From Clostridiales bacterium (lineage in GTDB: Bacteria; Bacillota; Clostridia; TANB77; SIG350): a DNA stretch of 64,000 nt. The notes below the pieces were generated by a model, which saw only the letters and a list, made by a program, of their open reading frames with translations, searched no databases and was not told the DNA's origin. Shown here piece after piece: positions 19,321 through 27,391 of this stretch (position 1 is its first letter; the number at the start of each line of letters is the position of its first letter). The DNA lies in contig SVGE01000007.1 in NCBI GenBank assembly GCA_015056545.1, positions 19,152-83,151 of the forward strand. Reading direction: 5' to 3'. The translations under genes were made by a program, and so were the position numbers.

Positions 19321-21012
19321 ATGAGATTAAGTAAAGAGTTTTTTTATACATTAAGAGAAGATGCAAAAGATGAAGAATCAGTAAGTGGTAATCTTTTAGT
19401 TAAAAGTGGAATGTTCAAGAAAATAAGTAATGGTATATATATTAAAATGCCTCTAGGATTAAAGGTTATAAATAATGTTTCTAATATTGTTAGAAAATGT
19501 ATGAATGAAGCTGGTGCAACTGAGCTTAGTATGCCAATGCTACTTCCAATTGAATATTTTGAAAAAGCAGGTAGAAAAGATATTTTTGGTAAAAGTATGT
19601 TTTCTCTTCATGATAGATATGATAGACAGTATGCATTAGGACCAACACATGAAGAATTTTTTACAGTAACTGCTATGAATAAAGTTAATTCATATAAGGA
19701 TTTACCTTTTACAATATATCAGATTGGGAATAAATATAGAGATGAAATTAGACCAAGACTAGGACTTATTCGTGTTAGAGAATTTTTAATGAAAGATGCA
19801 TATAGTTTTGATACTGATTTAGAAAGTTTAGATGAATCATATAAAAAAATGTATGATGCTTATCATAAAATTTTTAAGGAAGTAGGTTTAGATTATGTTG
19901 TTGTAACAGCAGATACAGGTGCTATGGGTGGTCTTTTATCTGAAGAGTTCCAAGCTGTTACAGATATTGGCGAAGATATTTTAGTGCTTTGTGATAACTG
20001 TTCTTATTCTTCAAATGTTGAAGTAAGTAAATGTGTAAAAAATGAGAATATAGATAATGAAGAAGAAAAAAAATATGAAGAAGTTTATACTCCAAATGCA
20101 GGTAAAATTGAAGATGTAGTAGAGTATTTAAATTTACCTATTTCTAAATTCGTTAAAACAATGATATATAATGTTGATAGTAAATTTTATGCTTGTATGG
20201 TTGAAGGTGATAGAGAAATTAACGAAACAAAACTTGCTAAAGTATTAAATGCTAAAGAAGTTTGTTTAGCAGAAGCAGAAGATGTTATTAGAATAACAAA
20301 TGCCCAGGTGGGTTTTGCAGGTCCTATTGGTTTAGATGTGCCAGTTATTATGGATGAAAATATTAAGAATAAAAAGAATTTTATTGTTGGTGCTAATAAA
20401 ACAGATTATCATTATATTAATGTTAATTTAAAAGATTTTGATACATATCTAGTTGAAGATATTAAAAATGTAAAAGAAGGAGATAAATGCCCAGTTTGTG
20501 GAGGTAATTTACATTTTAAAAAAGGTATTGAAGTTGGAAATACTTTTAAATTAGGAACTAAATATGCAGAAAGTTTAGGACTAATGTATACAGATAATGA
20601 AAATAAATTAAAACCAGTATACATGGGTTGTTATGGTATTGGTATTGAAAGAATAATTGCTTCAATTGTTGAACAAAATAATGATGAAAAAGGTATAGTT
20701 TGGCCAATAAATGTAGCACCATTTAAAGTGGGTATTGTTCTTATAGATAATAAAAATGAAGAACAATTAAAAGTTGCAGAAGAATTATATACTAAATTAA
20801 ATGAATTAGGTATTGATACATTACTTGATGATAGAAAAGAAAGACCAGGTGTTAAATTTAATGACATGGACTTAATTGGATTACCTATTAGAATAACAGT
20901 TGGTAAAAAAGTTACAGATAATTTAGTTGAAATTAAATTAAGAAAAGAAGATAATGTTAATGAATATGAAATTAATAATGTAATAGATATTATTAAAGAA
21001 ATACTAAAATAA
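19321..21012 (+). CDS. proS: prolyl-tRNA synthetase, bacterial type with editing domain (type 1)
   Basis: This 563-residue class II ProRS has the catalytic motifs GATELSMPMLLPIEYFE, LGPTHEEFFT and RPRLGLIRVREFLMKDAYSF. The inserted YbaK-like editing domain lies at about residues 220-385 (e.g. SKFVKTMIYNVDSKFYACMV) and clears mischarged alanine. The anticodon-binding domain follows motif 3 (GCYGIGIERI). I start at ATG 19321, behind AGGAG, not the TTG at 19306. Two ProRS enzymes in tandem, followed 2.4 kb later by tRNA-Pro, are notable. Confidence 0.94.
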   Translation: MRLSKEFFYTLREDAKDEESVSGNLLVKSGMFKKISNGIYIKMPLGLKVINNVSNIVRKCMNEAGATELSMPMLLPIEYFEKAGRKDIFGKSMFSLHDRYDRQYALGPTHEEFFTVTAMNKVNSYKDLPFTIYQIGNKYRDEIRPRLGLIRVREFLMKDAYSFDTDLESLDESYKKMYDAYHKIFKEVGLDYVVVTADTGAMGGLLSEEFQAVTDIGEDILVLCDNCSYSSNVEVSKCVKNENIDNEEEKKYEEVYTPNAGKIEDVVEYLNLPISKFVKTMIYNVDSKFYACMVEGDREINETKLAKVLNAKEVCLAEAEDVIRITNAQVGFAGPIGLDVPVIMDENIKNKKNFIVGANKTDYHYINVNLKDFDTYLVEDIKNVKEGDKCPVCGGNLHFKKGIEVGNTFKLGTKYAESLGLMYTDNENKLKPVYMGCYGIGIERIIASIVEQNNDEKGIVWPINVAPFKVGIVLIDNKNEEQLKVAEELYTKLNELGIDTLLDDRKERPGVKFNDMDLIGLPIRITVGKKVTDNLVEIKLRKEDNVNEYEINNVIDIIKEILK

Positions 21013-21047
21013 CATAATAAATATATTATGGTATAAAAGGAGGAAAC

Positions 21048-21647
21048 ATGGCATTAAAAGAAAATGATGAGATAACTGTAAAAATTAATGTAGATATAGA
21101 AGAATTTTATAAAATATTAAAAGTAAAGGGATATAATATAGTTAATAAATTTACAATGGATGATTCATATTTTATACCAAACAATTTAGATATATCTAAT
21201 ATGAGTATAAGAGATATTTTATCTAAAGCCATACTTACAAGATATATTGTAGATAATATTCCAAATGATAAAATTTATCAGATGATTACATATAAGAAAA
21301 AAGATATTACACCAGAAGGTGTAATATTAGGTCAAGAGTCTATTAATTGTTATGTAGAAAATATAGAGCAAGCTAAAAAATTAATAAAAGCAATTGGTTA
21401 TATTGAAATAATGAATATTAAAGAAAATGACTTAGTATATGAAAAAGATGGTATTCAATTATGTATTAAAGATATTATAGATGGAGATAATTTGGTTGAA
21501 GTTGAAACTAAATATAATGAAGAATATAATACAGTTGAAAAAATAAAAGAAAAATTAATTAAAGAAAATTTACCAATTGATTTAAAAAATTTATATATTA
21601 AAAAAGCAGAAATAGAATTAAATAAAAGATTAAAAAGAGAGGGATAA
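21048..21647 (+). CDS. CYTH-like domain protein
   Basis: This 199-residue protein looks like a CYTH (adenylate cyclase/thiamine triphosphatase) tunnel fold. It opens with a strand EITVKINVD, has alternating charged strands (YQMITYKKKD, CIKDIIDGDNLVEVETKY), and has spacing like inorganic triphosphatases. The classical N-terminal ExExK is degenerate (EITVK). The substrate is unknown. It has a GGAGG site and sits 3 bases before the phosphate transporter, which hints at a phosphate-related role. A second CYTH protein is at 30769. Confidence 0.55.
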   Translation: MALKENDEITVKINVDIEEFYKILKVKGYNIVNKFTMDDSYFIPNNLDISNMSIRDILSKAILTRYIVDNIPNDKIYQMITYKKKDITPEGVILGQESINCYVENIEQAKKLIKAIGYIEIMNIKENDLVYEKDGIQLCIKDIIDGDNLVEVETKYNEEYNTVEKIKEKLIKENLPIDLKNLYIKKAEIELNKRLKREG

Positions 21648-21650
21648 AAA

Positions 21651-22703
21651 ATGACAATTACTTTTCAAGAATTTATAAATGAGTGTTTAACAAATCCTAG
21701 TTTTTTAATAATAACTGTGCTTATATCAGGAGTTATTTTAGTAAATGGTTGGACAGATGCTCCAAATGCTATAGCGACATGTGTTTCTACTAGATGTTTA
21801 TCACCTAAAAAGTCAATTATAATGGCAGCAGTTTTTAATTTTCTTGGTGTTTTTACAATGACATTGATAAATTCTACTGTTGCTCAAACAATTTTTAATA
21901 TGGTGGATTTTGGTGGTGATGCAAGCTCAGCGTTAACAGCTCTTTGTGCAGCATTAGTTGCAATAGTTACTTGGGCTGTTGCAGCATGGTTTTTTGGAAT
22001 TCCAACAAGCGAGTCACATGCTTTAATAGCAGGACTTTCTGGTGCTGCAATTGCACTTCAAGGAGGAATAAGTGGAATTAATGGTTCTGAATGGATTAAA
22101 GTAATATATGGTCTTGTGATGTCTACTGTATTAGGTTTTGGAATGGGATTTGGAATAACTAAAATAATTGAATTAATTTGCAAAAATATTCAAAGACAAA
22201 AAACAATTAAATTTTTTAAAGCAACACAAATTGTTGGAGGAGCATCAATGGCATTTATGCATGGTGCACAAGATGGACAAAAGTTTATGGGGGTATTTTT
22301 ACTTGGAACTTCTCTTGCAAGTGGATATATAGGTGCTCAAACCTTTGAGATACCTATTTGGCTTATAATATTATGTTCAGGATTAATGACACTAGGAACT
22401 TCAATTGGTGGATATAAAATTATTAAAACAGTTGGAATGGGCATGGTTAAATTAGAAGTATATCAAGGGGCAGCAGCAGATATTTCTAGTGCAACATCTC
22501 TTTTTATTGCATCATTTTTAGGTATTCCTGTAAGTACTACACATACTAAAACAACAGCAATAATGGGTGTTGGGGCTTCGAGAAGATTATCTAATGTAAA
22601 TTGGAGTGTTGTAAAAGAGATGGTATTAGCTTGGATATTAACATTCCCTGGATGTGGAATTTTGGGATATTTAGCAACATTAGTTTTCACAAAAATATTA
22701 TAA
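21651..22703 (+). CDS. pit: low-affinity inorganic phosphate transporter (Pit family)
   Basis: This 350-residue integral membrane protein of the PiT family has two inverted repeats carrying the signatures GWTDAPNAIATCVSTR (N-terminal) and GIPVSTTHTKTTAIMGVG (C-terminal), plus AFMHGAQDGQKFMG. These proteins move metal-phosphate with cations. It is coupled to the CYTH-like gene upstream (3-base gap) and a DUF47 protein downstream (20-base gap), the classic pit-DUF47 pair. Confidence 0.93.
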   Translation: MTITFQEFINECLTNPSFLIITVLISGVILVNGWTDAPNAIATCVSTRCLSPKKSIIMAAVFNFLGVFTMTLINSTVAQTIFNMVDFGGDASSALTALCAALVAIVTWAVAAWFFGIPTSESHALIAGLSGAAIALQGGISGINGSEWIKVIYGLVMSTVLGFGMGFGITKIIELICKNIQRQKTIKFFKATQIVGGASMAFMHGAQDGQKFMGVFLLGTSLASGYIGAQTFEIPIWLIILCSGLMTLGTSIGGYKIIKTVGMGMVKLEVYQGAAADISSATSLFIASFLGIPVSTTHTKTTAIMGVGASRRLSNVNWSVVKEMVLAWILTFPGCGILGYLATLVFTKIL

Positions 22704-22723
22704 GAAAGGTAAGTGGTTAAATT

Positions 22724-23362
22724 ATGTTTAAGAAAAATAAAGAAAAAAATACATATAATTATTTTGATGAATTTATAAAAACATCAGAATATATTTTAGA
22801 GTCTGCAAAGACTCTAAAAGAAACAATAAAGGAATATAATAAAGAAGTATTAGAAAAAAACATTTTATCTGTTCATAAGCTAGAAAATGAGGCAGATAAT
22901 TCACTTCATACTATGAGAAATTATTTAATAAAAGATTTCCTACCACCAATAGATAGAGAAGACATTATTTTCATTGGTCATAATTTAGATGATATTGAAG
23001 ATGAAATAGATGAAGTTTTAATTAATTTAAATATTTTAAATATTGAAAGTTTAAGAGAAGAAATTTTTGAATTTGTAGATTTATTATTAGAATGTGCAGA
23101 AAAAGTAAAAGAAACTTTAAATGTATTTAAAAATTTTAATAAAAATATTAATCTTATTAAAGAAAAAGTGGTTGAAATTAATAAATTAGAAGATAGAGGA
23201 GATAGAATTTTTGAACAAGCAATGAAAAGACTTTATCAAGAAGAAATAAATTCTATTGAAATTATTAAATGGACAACAATGTTTAATTGTTTAGAAAATA
23301 CAATAGATTCTTGCGAGAATATTGCTAATAGTATAGAAGATGTTATTATGAAAAATTCTTAA
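22724..23362 (+). CDS. DUF47/PhoU-like phosphate transport accessory protein
   Basis: This 212-residue all-helical protein of the DUF47 (PhoU-like, YkaA) family has the typical metal-binding pattern ENEADNSLHTMRNYLIKDF and a second copy LEDRGDRIFEQAMKRL, with DREDIIFIGHNLDDIEDEIDE between. DUF47 proteins pair with Pit transporters and are thought to gate or regulate them. It starts 20 bases after pit, with GAAAGG upstream. Confidence 0.9.
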   Translation: MFKKNKEKNTYNYFDEFIKTSEYILESAKTLKETIKEYNKEVLEKNILSVHKLENEADNSLHTMRNYLIKDFLPPIDREDIIFIGHNLDDIEDEIDEVLINLNILNIESLREEIFEFVDLLLECAEKVKETLNVFKNFNKNINLIKEKVVEINKLEDRGDRIFEQAMKRLYQEEINSIEIIKWTTMFNCLENTIDSCENIANSIEDVIMKNS

Positions 23363-23389
23363 TAAAATTAAAAAAATTTAAAAAAGGTA

Positions 23390-23418
23390 TTGAAAAAATT
23401 TTTTCCACGTGCTATACT
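23390..23418 (+). promoter_or_regulatory. tRNA-Pro promoter
   Basis: TTGAAA (23390-23395), 17 bases, and TATACT (23413-23418) lie 21 bases upstream of the tRNA. Confidence 0.75.
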
Positions 23419-23438
23419 ATATAGGCATTGGAAAAAAT

Positions 23439-23514
23439 CGAGGTGTGGCGCAGTTGGTAGCGCGCGTGGTTTGGGACCATGAGGTCGCAGGTTCGAACCC
23501 TGTCACCTCGACCA
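23439..23514 (+). tRNA. tRNA-Pro (anticodon TGG)
   Basis: The 76-base sequence folds into a full cloverleaf. The acceptor is CGAGGTG/CACCTCG, the D stem GCGC/GCGC, the anticodon stem CGTGG/CCATG with loop TTTGGGA (anticodon TGG), and the T arm GCAGG-TTCGAAC-CCTGT. A discriminator A and an encoded CCA end the gene. Its 3' end is the left boundary of an integrated element. No other tRNA was found in the window. Confidence 0.97.
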
Positions 23515-23529
23515 TCAAAAATATACAAT
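23508..23529 (+). repeat. attL direct repeat at the tRNA-Pro 3' end
   Basis: TCGACCATCAAAAATAT (23508-23524) contains the last seven bases of the tRNA and recurs exactly at 27222-27238. With one mismatch allowed, the match is 22 bases. Two direct copies of AAAAAGCTAC at 23582-23591 and 23593-23602, 11 bases apart, resemble integrase arm sites. Confidence 0.8.
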
Positions 23530-23538
23530 AAAGTTAGT

Positions 23539-23577
23539 AATAGCAAGTCTTTCGAGATTTGCTATTATTTTTATTTT
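23539..23577 (+). terminator. tRNA-Pro terminator with UUCG loop
   Basis: A 12-bp stem (23539-23550 with 23555-23566, one G.T) is closed by a TTCG tetraloop and followed by ATTTTTATTTT. It lies 25 bases after the tRNA, just inside the element. Confidence 0.8.
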
Positions 23578-23719
23578 ATGAAAAAAGCTACGAAAAAGCT
23601 ACCAAAATATTTTAAAATAAAAAATAAGGTATAAATTATAATAGGATAATTCAATTGTTTTATAACTTGTCATGATATGTCATATATGATATAATTAGCA
23701 AAAAATGGGGGGATATATT

Positions 23720-24376
23720 ATGGAATTTATTAAAAAGAATTGGAAATGGTTAATTGTAGTTAGTATTATACTTTATACAATAGTTGTTGTTTTTATAACT
23801 ATAGCGGTATATAAAAATCATTTAAAAAATAAACTTTCTAATATGATAACAGATTCTATTAGTGAAGCTTTTAATGTAGATACTGATAAAAAAGAAAATT
23901 CATTAGATAAATCAAAAGATACAGAAAAAAGTAATACTAAAGGTAAAAAAATAAATATAGGAGAAAAGGTAACTACAGAAGAATGGGAAATAGTATTAAC
24001 TGGTACAGAATTTAAACAAGATGTAGTACCACCAAAAACAAATAGTTTTTATACACATTATGAAGTAAGCGATAAAGCAAATACTTATTTAGTTGTGATG
24101 TTAGAAGCAAAAAATATTTCTACAACCGAATTAAGAGGAGATGATTTGTTATCAATAAAAGCATATTATGATAACAAATATGAATATAAAGGTTTTTGTA
24201 CTGTTTTAGATAGTGATAATGAAGGTTTTTCAACATATGAAAATATTAAGCCTTTAACTACAAGAACATTATATTATTTAATAGAAATGCCAAAAGAATT
24301 AACAAACGATGAAAAATCTATAAAAGTTGATATATTAATAGAAAAAGATACTTATGAATATGAAATTATAAAATAA
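23720..24376 (+). CDS. membrane-anchored DUF4352-like protein
   Basis: This 218-residue protein has an N-terminal helix (about residues 10-32), a charged linker, and a C-terminal beta-sandwich of the DUF4352/telokin-like type. Visible features are GEKVTTEEWEIVLTGTEF, then KANTYLVVMLEAKNISTTEL, then PLTTRTLYYLIEMPKEL. Such domains are extracellular, with no known enzyme activity. I prefer ATG 23720, since the GGGGGG site falls inside the start at 23705. It lies within the att-flanked element. Confidence 0.7.
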   Translation: MEFIKKNWKWLIVVSIILYTIVVVFITIAVYKNHLKNKLSNMITDSISEAFNVDTDKKENSLDKSKDTEKSNTKGKKINIGEKVTTEEWEIVLTGTEFKQDVVPPKTNSFYTHYEVSDKANTYLVVMLEAKNISTTELRGDDLLSIKAYYDNKYEYKGFCTVLDSDNEGFSTYENIKPLTTRTLYYLIEMPKELTNDEKSIKVDILIEKDTYEYEIIK

Positions 24377-24420
24377 ATAATTAATATAATATTAAAACGA
24401 AAGAGAAAGGAGAATTAATT

Positions 24421-24915
24421 ATGAAGAAAAAAATAATAATTACTTTAATAGTTTTATTATTTATAGTTGTATTAATGCTTTTATCAAAAAAAATAATAAA
24501 CATTAATACAAATGATTTAGAACCATATAATTATTATGCAAAAGTATTTACATATAATATACCTGGTAAATCATATGTATTAAAAATATGGGAAAAAGGA
24601 TGGTATGAATTAGTAGTAGAAAATTATTCAAGTGCTGTAGATGGAAAAACTACAACTGATAAATATGAAGGATATTTAGACAATGATGAAATGAAAAATA
24701 TAAAGAGTATATTTGAATATCTATATAATAAGTATCCATACGATAATGATAAAAACGAAGATATAATATATTATTTCGATAATGAAGAAGTTAAAATGAA
24801 TTTTGAAGATGATAGAGTTTTACAACATACAATGTTAGCTATTCATACTATTAGTGAAGGGAATAAAGAATATGGAAAATCAATGTTAATAGAATGTTTA
24901 AATTTATGTAATTAA
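24421..24915 (+). CDS. membrane-anchored protein of unknown function
   Basis: This 164-residue protein begins with an uncleaved or cleavable helix (MKKKIIITLIVLLFIVVLML). The rest is a soluble, acidic, tyrosine-rich extracytoplasmic domain (KSYVLKIWEKGWYELVVENY, then DRVLQHTMLAIHTISEG). I do not recognise a family. AAAGGAG precedes the ATG. It forms a pair with the DUF4352-like gene inside the integrated element, ending before a strong terminator. Confidence 0.6.
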   Translation: MKKKIIITLIVLLFIVVLMLLSKKIININTNDLEPYNYYAKVFTYNIPGKSYVLKIWEKGWYELVVENYSSAVDGKTTTDKYEGYLDNDEMKNIKSIFEYLYNKYPYDNDKNEDIIYYFDNEEVKMNFEDDRVLQHTMLAIHTISEGNKEYGKSMLIECLNLCN

Positions 24916-25029
24916 AACTTATTAACAATTATTTTTAAGAATACATAAAAAGGAAAAGAAGCTATAATATTTTTTAAGTGTTTTTGATGATAAAAATAAG
25001 CATAATGCGTATTGAAATAAATAAGTTTT

Positions 25030-25060
25030 AACACCACCTAATAAAGGTGGTGTTATATTT
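25030..25060 (+). terminator. rho-independent terminator
   Basis: AACACCACCT (25030-25039) pairs perfectly with AGGTGGTGTT (25045-25054), with loop AATAA, followed by ATATTTTTA. It faces the end of the integrase remnant. Confidence 0.75.
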
Positions 25061-25475
25061 TTATACAGTTTTAATATTTAAAAAGTAATCCATTTTATTT
25101 GCAACTTCTTTAAACTCATTATCAAAGAAATGTGAATATATACTATGTGTAACAGATATATTAGAGTGTCCAGCTCTTTTACTTATAATTTGAGTCTGTA
25201 TTCCACTAGAAATTTGTAAAGATATACTTGTATGTCTTAATCCATGAAATGATATATCTTTTAAGTTGTATTTTTTTATGATATGTTTTAAAACTTTATA
25301 TGGCCTATCAGGGTGCATATCTTCACCTAAATCAGTTGTAAAAACTCTTTCAGAACCTTTCCATTTAGAACCTAATAAAAATTGATGTTCAATTTGTTGT
25401 TTTTAATACTTCTATAGTTGTTGGTGTAATATAAATTAACCTATTACTTGTATCTGATTTAGTAGCTTTTTCAAT
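25061..25475 (-). pseudogene. tyrosine integrase remnant (C-terminal part, frameshifted)
   Basis: On the minus strand the conserved catalytic part of a phage/ICE-type tyrosine recombinase is recognisable: FHGLRHTSISLQ (Arg-His box), KRAGHSNISVTHSIYSHFF (His and catalytic Tyr). Upstream in a continuous frame is FLLGSKWKGSERVFTTDLGE; a further piece, TSNRLIYITPTTIEVLK, is in another frame, so at least one frameshift lies near 25400. The N-terminal arm-binding and core domains are missing. The gene is therefore dead, and the element cannot excise itself. It lies inside the att-flanked region at tRNA-Pro. Confidence 0.85.
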
Positions 25476-25549
25476 CCTTTTGTATGTATGTCATCTTTCA
25501 ATACAGTTTTTAAATTTTTATTTCTCTTTATCAAATTTTATTATTATAT

Positions 25550-26833
25550 TTACATATGTAAATCATTATAGATTTTTATTACTGTGTCTTTATTATTCAA
25601 AAAACATTGTGCAACAATTGGATCAAAGTCTGTCCCTATTCCTTTTCTTATAATTTCAAATGATTCATCTAAAGACATTGCTTCTCTATAACATCTTTTT
25701 TGCGATACAGCATCAAATACATCTGCTACTGCCATGATTCTCGCTCCTAATGGAATTTCGTCTTCTTTTTTCCCTGTTGGATATCCCTTTCCGTTCCATT
25801 TTTCATGATGATAATGCACTACTTCATATATTATTTTTTTACAGAAGTCATTTTCAATTTTTAGTGATTGTTCAATTAATTTTGCTCCTTCTGTTGTATG
25901 TGTTTTCATAATTTCATATTCTTCGTTTGTAAGCTTGTCTGGTTTTTGCAGTATTTTATCTGGTATTGCAACTTTTCCAATATCGTGCATAGGTGCTGCC
26001 AAAATCAAAGCGTCAATATAATCTTGAGAAAGTATATTATCATATGATTTTATTTTTCTTAATTCTTGTGCTAGTAATTCTACATATTTAGATGTGCGTT
26101 TAATGTGACCTCCTGTGTTATTATCTCTACTTTCCACTATATCAGCAAGTGCATGTATCATTTCTCTTTGCTGGTTATCTTTACTTTCGTCTATTCCGTT
26201 TTCCATACTTTGATATAGTACAAGAAGCATAAAAGTTGGAATAAAACAAGTAATCAAAACCTCTGGAAAAATAGTCTGAATAATAAGTGTAATAAATACT
26301 AATATATTTGCAATAAGTAATATTTGCTGATTCCTTTTAGTTATAAACCTCTTTCTCTTCAGAAAAACAGCTATGCTAAAAATAAAATATGCATATCCTA
26401 CTCCATAAAGAGCATAGGCAGAATATCCCATAGAATAGTTTGTATAATTTCCAATACGATATTCTAGTTTTGATATAGTTGCTGTTGCGATACATATTCC
26501 TACAATATATGGTAAATATAATACTACTTTGTTCATTTTTAGTCCACAAAGTTCCATAATATACTGAAACAGGAACATCATCATTGTTGGTATACTAATA
26601 ATAAATAATAAATGCAATATCATATTTAATGTATTATTTACTGTTTCTAAATGATTTACGGTATATACCGTTGCTATATCTAATCCTAAATTTACAAATG
26701 CTGTTATTAATAGTAATAAATATGCTCTAGTTCTTTGTTTGTGTTTTTTTGAATGATTATGAATATAACAATAGGTAAGGTATATAAGAAACAGAAAACA
26801 GATTATTTGTGATTTAAAAAACAAAAAGTTCAT
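25550..26833 (-). CDS. membrane-anchored HD-GYP domain phosphodiesterase
   Basis: This 427-residue protein has seven or so N-terminal helices (residues 5-210) of the 7TM sensor type, then an HD-GYP domain (about 225-420). Key motifs are HDIGKVAIPDKILQKP (HD), YHHEKWNGKGYPTG (GYP with metal histidines) and ADVFDAVSQKRCYR. HD-GYP enzymes hydrolyse cyclic-di-GMP or other cyclic dinucleotides. It is the only cyclic-dinucleotide gene seen here. It lies inside the tRNA-Pro element, apparently intact, oriented as the integrase remnant. The start has GGAGGGAAAAGG upstream. Confidence 0.88.
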   Translation of the reverse strand: MNFLFFKSQIICFLFLIYLTYCYIHNHSKKHKQRTRAYLLLLITAFVNLGLDIATVYTVNHLETVNNTLNMILHLLFIISIPTMMMFLFQYIMELCGLKMNKVVLYLPYIVGICIATATISKLEYRIGNYTNYSMGYSAYALYGVGYAYFIFSIAVFLKRKRFITKRNQQILLIANILVFITLIIQTIFPEVLITCFIPTFMLLVLYQSMENGIDESKDNQQREMIHALADIVESRDNNTGGHIKRTSKYVELLAQELRKIKSYDNILSQDYIDALILAAPMHDIGKVAIPDKILQKPDKLTNEEYEIMKTHTTEGAKLIEQSLKIENDFCKKIIYEVVHYHHEKWNGKGYPTGKKEDEIPLGARIMAVADVFDAVSQKRCYREAMSLDESFEIIRKGIGTDFDPIVAQCFLNNKDTVIKIYNDLHM

Positions 26834-27007
26834 TTATCCTTTTCCCTCCTATTTTTCATGTACAATTATTTATGTAATAATAATATATTTCTTTTTATAT
26901 TTCAATACTTTTCAGCAAAATTTAATTTTCTATCAGCTACTAGATGTAATTAAAGAGGAAAGTACTTAGGATATAGAATAAAGATTTTTTAGCAATGAGA
27001 TTAGTTG

Positions 27008-27066
27008 ACTAATTTAACACACCCTTAGTTAGTGCTACATCAACTGACTTTGTAGTGTTAATTAGT
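27008..27066 (+). repeat. long inverted repeat in intergenic region
   Basis: ACTAATTTAACAC (27008-27020) can pair with GTGTTAATTAGT (27055-27066), one base bulged. An alternative inner stem TTAGTGCTACA/TGTAGTGTTAA competes with it. The surrounding 26834-27301 gap, inside and just beyond the element's right end, holds no recognisable gene. Confidence 0.4.
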
Positions 27067-27221
27067 TATATTATATAATTATTTGCTGAAAATGCTAAGA
27101 GACATTTATTATGTTATATATTAATTAATGTCAAATTATAACTATTATGAAAAAATGGTCAACAACCACATAGAATAGTAAGAGTTTAGCATATTAAGCA
27201 TATATTTAAAATCAAGTTACA

Positions 27222-27243
27222 TCGACCATCAAAAATATGCAAT
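27222..27243 (+). repeat. attR direct repeat
   Basis: TCGACCATCAAAAATAT (27222-27238) is an exact second copy of the tRNA-Pro end and following bases at 23508-23524. It marks the right boundary of a 3.7-kb element. No tRNA body precedes it. Confidence 0.8.
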
Positions 27244-27301
27244 CAAAAATCTACAAAAATATATTCTAATCCTACATAAAATAATTTGACTTTTTAAATA
27301 A

Positions 27302-27330
27302 TTGACAAGAAAATAAATTTAGTATATAAT
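27302..27330 (+). promoter_or_regulatory. perfect consensus sigma-A promoter
   Basis: TTGACA (27302-27307), exactly 17 bases, TATAAT (27325-27330). An inverted pair AATTCATT (27328-27335) and AATGAATT (27368-27375) brackets the leader and overlaps the -10, a possible operator. Confidence 0.88.
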
Positions 27331-27391
27331 TCATTTAGTTAACATAAATAACAAGAAATATCCAATTAATGAATTTAAGGGAGGACGTATT

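Noticed and set aside
26834..27221. Gene or riboswitch in the right part of the tRNA-Pro element
   Set aside because: No coding frame or known riboswitch core is visible; only the competing stems at 27008-27066 merit a note.
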